A stretch of 64,000 nt of DNA from JACKCP01 sp034007295 (GTDB lineage: Bacteria > Desulfobacterota > Desulfobacteria > Desulfobacterales > JACKCP01). Of this stretch, positions 61,018-64,000 are shown one piece after another. Where the stretch lies: NCBI GenBank assembly GCA_034007295.1, contig JAVERC010000013.1, positions 6,168 through 70,167 on the forward strand. Reading direction: 5' to 3'. The translations under genes were made by a program, and so were the position numbers. Each line of letters begins with the position of its first letter. Position 1 is the stretch's first letter. The notes beneath the pieces were generated by a model. That model worked only from the letters and a program-made list of their open reading frames with translations. It was not told where the DNA came from and made no database searches.

Positions 61018-62849
61018 TTATTTTGAGTAAAATCCGGCTTCAGGCATTTTCATTACAGACTCAGAAAGGTTCATCACAGCATCCATTCTTCCAATAGCTT
61101 CATGATAAATGGTGTCATAATAAAATTGTGCCGTAATAATCTGTCCCTCATAAAAAGGATGTCTTTTTTTGAAACCTTTTGTTCAAGCTTTTCTTTTGAA
61201 GCACAGGCTCTTACTGCAAAAGCCCATGCCATGCAGAGATCCCCGATTGATTCAAGGAATAACGATGCCGAGCCAAAGGCATCCATTACTTTTTCGCCTG
61301 CTGCTGCCTTACCCATTTTGATTGCACAGTTTACGGCTTTATCAAGCATGGATTTAAGTTTTTCTCCAATATAATTCAAGCCTGCCCCATTGGCATTATT
61401 TATGGATTTTGATATTTCACTGCAAAGATCCATAAATGGTTTTCCCTTTTTCATTCCAAGCTTTCTTCCTAAAAGATCCATTGCCTGAATTCCATTGGTT
61501 CCTTCGTAAAGAGAGCTTATTCTCACATCCCTGTAACATTGTGCCTGGGGATATTCTTCAATAAAACCGTATCCTCCCAGAACCTGGATTCCGGTGGAGG
61601 TTATATCTATTCCCTTAAATGTTGTATATGACTTTGAAACAGGGGTGAGAAGTTCAATAAGACCCTGAAATTTTTCCTTTTCTTCATTATCCTTGCTTAT
61701 TTCCCTCATATCCTGGCACCATTTAAGGAAGTAGGATAAAAACCTTGTGCCTTCAATAAAAGTTTTCATGCAAAGAAGCTGTCTTCTTACATCAGGATGG
61801 TGAATTATTGTCTTTTTTTCAGGCTGAGGGTTAAATGCTTCTGTAATGAGCGGACCCTGGATTCTTTTTTTTGCATATTCTGCAGCATATGCATAGGATG
61901 CAGAAGAAATTCCAAGTGCCTGAACAGCAGCTCCCTGGCGTGCTTCATTCATCATGAGAAACATGTATTTCATGCCTTTGTTTTCTTCGCCTACAAGCTC
62001 TCCAATGCATTTTCCCCTTGAACCAAATGAAACCGAGCATGTAACATTGCCGTGCATTCCCATTTTTTCTTCAATGCCTGTTATTTCAACATTGTTTTTT
62101 AAATCAAGTGTATTGCCGTTTTCATCTGTAAGGTATTTTGGAACAAGAAAAAGTGATATTCCCTTTGTTCCTGATGGAGCTCCCTCAATTCTTGCAAGAA
62201 CAGGATGAATTATATTTTCAACAAGATCAGAGTCAGCCCCTGATATGAAAATCTTGTTTCCTTCAATTGAATATGTGCCGTCTTCATTTTTTACTGCCTT
62301 TGTATCAAGAGCACCCACATCAGATCCTGCCTGTGGTTCTGTCAGACACATTGTTCCTGCATATTGCCCCTGGAAAAGTTTTTTGAGATATTTATTTTTT
62401 TGAGTTTCACTTCCAAATTCTTTTATTATTGCACCTGCACCGTGAGTCAGCCCAGGGTAGTTTATAAGTGATGGATTTGCTCCCATGAAAAGTTCGTTTA
62501 CTGCTGTGCCAAGAAGGTGCGGCATTGACTGGCCTCCCCATTTTTCCTCATCGCACATTGCAAGCCATCCGCCTTTGCAGAACAGTTCATATGGTTTATG
62601 ATATGATTTTGGAACTTTTATTTCCTGGTTAACAAGATTTGGACCATCTTCATCACCGTTTTTTTTGTCAGCCAGCCTGTTTGCCGGCATAAGTTCCTTT
62701 ACAGCAAAATCCCTTGCAGACTTTAAAATCATTTCGCATGCTTTTTTATTAAAATCAGCGAACTTCTGGTTTTGTGAGAATGAATCAATTTTAAAAACTT
62801 CAAATAAAAGAAATTTTTGATCCGCAGGGTCAGAAAGTTCCATAACCAT
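61018..62849 (-). CDS. Acyl-CoA dehydrogenase (large, about 600 residues), frameshifted near the C-terminus
   Basis: An acyl-CoA dehydrogenase with a C-terminal Z-type extension: FAD/acyl-binding LTEPQAGSDVG, EGTNGIQAMDLLGRKLG around the catalytic Glu, and the AYAAEYAKKRIQG helix. It oxidises acyl-CoA with ETF as acceptor. In the main frame the protein ends early at EEWML (TGA, 61074). After about 61140 the -1 frame restores the expected end NLSESVMKMPEAGFYSK and stops at TAA 61018-61020. The neighbouring acyl-CoA dehydrogenase at the window edge ends MPEAAFASK, supporting this. A 1-nt deletion or sequence error is likely. Confidence 0.85.
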
Positions 62850-62979
62850 TTTTGTATATCCTTTTTTGAAAATAAAAATTTACACGAAAATAATGTATTT
62901 TTTAAATGGATATATTTTGTATACTAAATTGTTTTTAGCTGCAATATTTAAAAAATTTATTTCAAAATTTTTATGAATG

Positions 62980-63846
62980 TTATTTTAAGACCTCATGGAT
63001 ATTTTCTGCATCCCTTATACTTATATAACCTGCATCTTTTGCAATTTTAACAGTATGCAGACACATTATTTTGTAAAAAGTATCCATCTCAGGTATTTTT
63101 TCAAAAATTGCTTTTCTATGAGATTCAATGGTTTTGCTGTCACCTCTTGCAACAGGGCCTGTAAGAGCTTTTTTTGTTCCTTTGGAAATTATATTTTCAA
63201 GTGTGCCTTTAATCAGCGGGGTTATTATGTGAAGCCCCTTTTCTTTTTCTATTCCTGCGGCTTCAAGAAAACTAAGGGAAATGTCTGTTAAAGTAACAAG
63301 ATAATTTGATGCAATAACAGCAGCAGCATGATAAAGAGATTTCCCTTCTGTTTTAAGAGTGTATGGAAGACTGCCAAGGACAATTGCAAGATTTTTTCCT
63401 GCATCAACTGCTTCAATGTCTCCCTCAATTCCCATTATAATTCCTCTGAAAGGATTTTTTGATGACGAAAGTCCTGCAAAACTTTGAAGAGGGTGAAGTG
63501 ATGCAGTATAAGCCCCTTGATTTTTAAGAGATAAAAGTATTGTTGAAGGAAGGGAGCCGCTGCAGTGAAAAAAAATTTTATTTCTAATTTTTATTTCTGA
63601 TTTTGAAATAGCTGAAGCAGTGTTTCCAATTATGTCATCAGGTGTTGTTATAAAAATAATATCTGAGGTTTCAACAAGCTCATCCATGTTTGAAAAAATT
63701 TTTGCTCCGGTAATTTCTCTTGTTTTTTCAGATGTTTTTTGTTCTGAATTGAAAATTCCAGATATTTCAACTTTTTTTTCTATGAGATAATATAAAAGGT
63801 TTATCCCAAGCCTTCCTGTTCCAATTATTCCGATTTTTTTATTCAT
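62980..63846 (-). CDS. Rossmann-fold/DUF2520 oxidoreductase-like protein
   Basis: A 288-residue protein: NAD(P)-binding GIIGTGRLGINLLYYLI, IIFITTPDDIIGNTA, the SLHPLQSFAG segment of this family and the C-terminal DUF2520 helical domain (YHAAAVIASNYLVTLTDIS). Related proteins resemble prephenate or ketopantoate dehydrogenases, but the substrate is unknown. ATG 63846 follows AGGGGGGGAA; an upstream in-frame start is not needed. It lies between two acyl-CoA dehydrogenase genes on the same strand. Confidence 0.85.
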   Translation of the reverse strand: MNKKIGIIGTGRLGINLLYYLIEKKVEISGIFNSEQKTSEKTREITGAKIFSNMDELVETSDIIFITTPDDIIGNTASAISKSEIKIRNKIFFHCSGSLPSTILLSLKNQGAYTASLHPLQSFAGLSSSKNPFRGIIMGIEGDIEAVDAGKNLAIVLGSLPYTLKTEGKSLYHAAAVIASNYLVTLTDISLSFLEAAGIEKEKGLHIITPLIKGTLENIISKGTKKALTGPVARGDSKTIESHRKAIFEKIPEMDTFYKIMCLHTVKIAKDAGYISIRDAENIHEVLK

Positions 63847-63879
63847 AAGTTCCCCCCCCTGATAAATATGGGAATAAAA

Positions 63880-63904
63880 AAAGGCAGGGAAAAACCCTGC
63901 CTTT
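63880..63904 (-). terminator. Intrinsic terminator of the upstream acyl-CoA dehydrogenase
   Basis: AAAGGCAGGG, 5-nt loop, CCCTGCCTTT, with T-run on the minus strand. Confidence 0.85.
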
Positions 63905-63928
63905 AAAAAAATCAAACTTGACTAATTT

Positions 63929-64000
63929 TTACTTGCTTGCAAATGCAGCTTCTGGCATTGCCATAACAGCAGCAGAAGTATTCTTAACAGAATCCATACG
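63929..64000 (-). CDS. Acyl-CoA dehydrogenase, C-terminal end (partial)
   Basis: The last 23 codons of a minus-strand gene that continues past the window edge: RMDSVKNTSAAVMAMPEAAF then ASK and TAA. This is the same C-terminal pattern as the acyl-CoA dehydrogenase at 61018-62849, so the two are probably paralogues. Confidence 0.7.
   Translation of the reverse strand, partial: RMDSVKNTSAAVMAMPEAAFASK

Noticed and set aside
1..64000. CRISPR array or prophage
   Set aside because: No regularly spaced direct repeats, cas genes, or phage structural, integrase or terminase genes were seen. The repeats found are dispersed, not arrayed.

Overview
The window is a low-G+C (about one third G+C by eye) bacterial chromosome segment, gene-dense, with short operons and many AT-rich hairpin terminators. 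The gene set points to an anaerobic member of the Desulfobacterota (sulfate-reducer-like Deltaproteobacteria). It holds an NrfH-type tetraheme and an octaheme cytochrome c, a hybrid-cluster protein, a siroheme/ferredoxin protein, a pyrophosphate-dependent phosphofructokinase, large acyl-CoA dehydrogenases, an IspH-UbiA fusion, several GGDEF proteins and ParA/ParB. This is inferred from gene content only; no rRNA is present.

Layout. 1-3.2 kb: a decayed GHKL-ATPase/GNAT gene and an Npt1/NTT-like MFS transporter with HEAT repeats. 3.2-5.4 kb: an SO_0444-type metal permease, a tRNA-like remnant and two repeat families. 5.4-11.8 kb: a PilZ protein, then a minus-strand block (DUF4288, degenerate GGDEF, thioesterase, Smr, IspH-UbiA, ParB, ParA). 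11.9-20.2 kb is the accessory region: M48 protease, LPP20 lipoprotein, AAA-ATPase bracketed by repeats, a DUF4160-DUF2442 pair, a formylglycine-generating-enzyme-like (C-type-lectin fold) protein whose 3' end looks like the variable region of a diversity-generating retroelement (DGR), an Rpn-nuclease remnant and an exported TPR-caspase. 20.2-32.8 kb: fusA, a GerM-domain protein, panP, nitroreductase, a diguanylate cyclase, PPi-PFK, radical SAM, lipoprotein and a BaiN-like flavoprotein with no canonical start codon. 32.8-43.4 kb: siroheme/ferredoxin protein with an RND pump, NrfH-HAO cytochromes, Hcp and a dihydroorotate-dehydrogenase-like protein. 43.4-54 kb: a PAS-GGDEF protein, glutamine amidotransferase, ArsC-like phosphatase, cupin, DsbA-like protein, pstSCAB, an NSS transporter, and MauE/rhodanese proteins. 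54-64 kb: a PrmA-like methyltransferase, KsgA, DUF2062, M16 protease, acyl-CoA dehydrogenases and a DUF2520 protein.

Functional links. NrfH + octaheme cytochrome + Hcp would form a nitrite/hydroxylamine to ammonium route. Three perfect TTGAT-N4-ATCAA palindromes (upstream of the siroheme protein/RND operon, hcp and the cupin) suggest one FNR/HcpR-type regulon. The strongest candidates for undescribed biology are (i) the DGR-like hypervariable lectin-fold protein next to an exported caspase, (ii) a ~150-nt structured element found twice at the 3' ends of unrelated genes with compensatory stem changes, (iii) two further dispersed repeat families, and (iv) a probable AUU-initiated flavoprotein gene.
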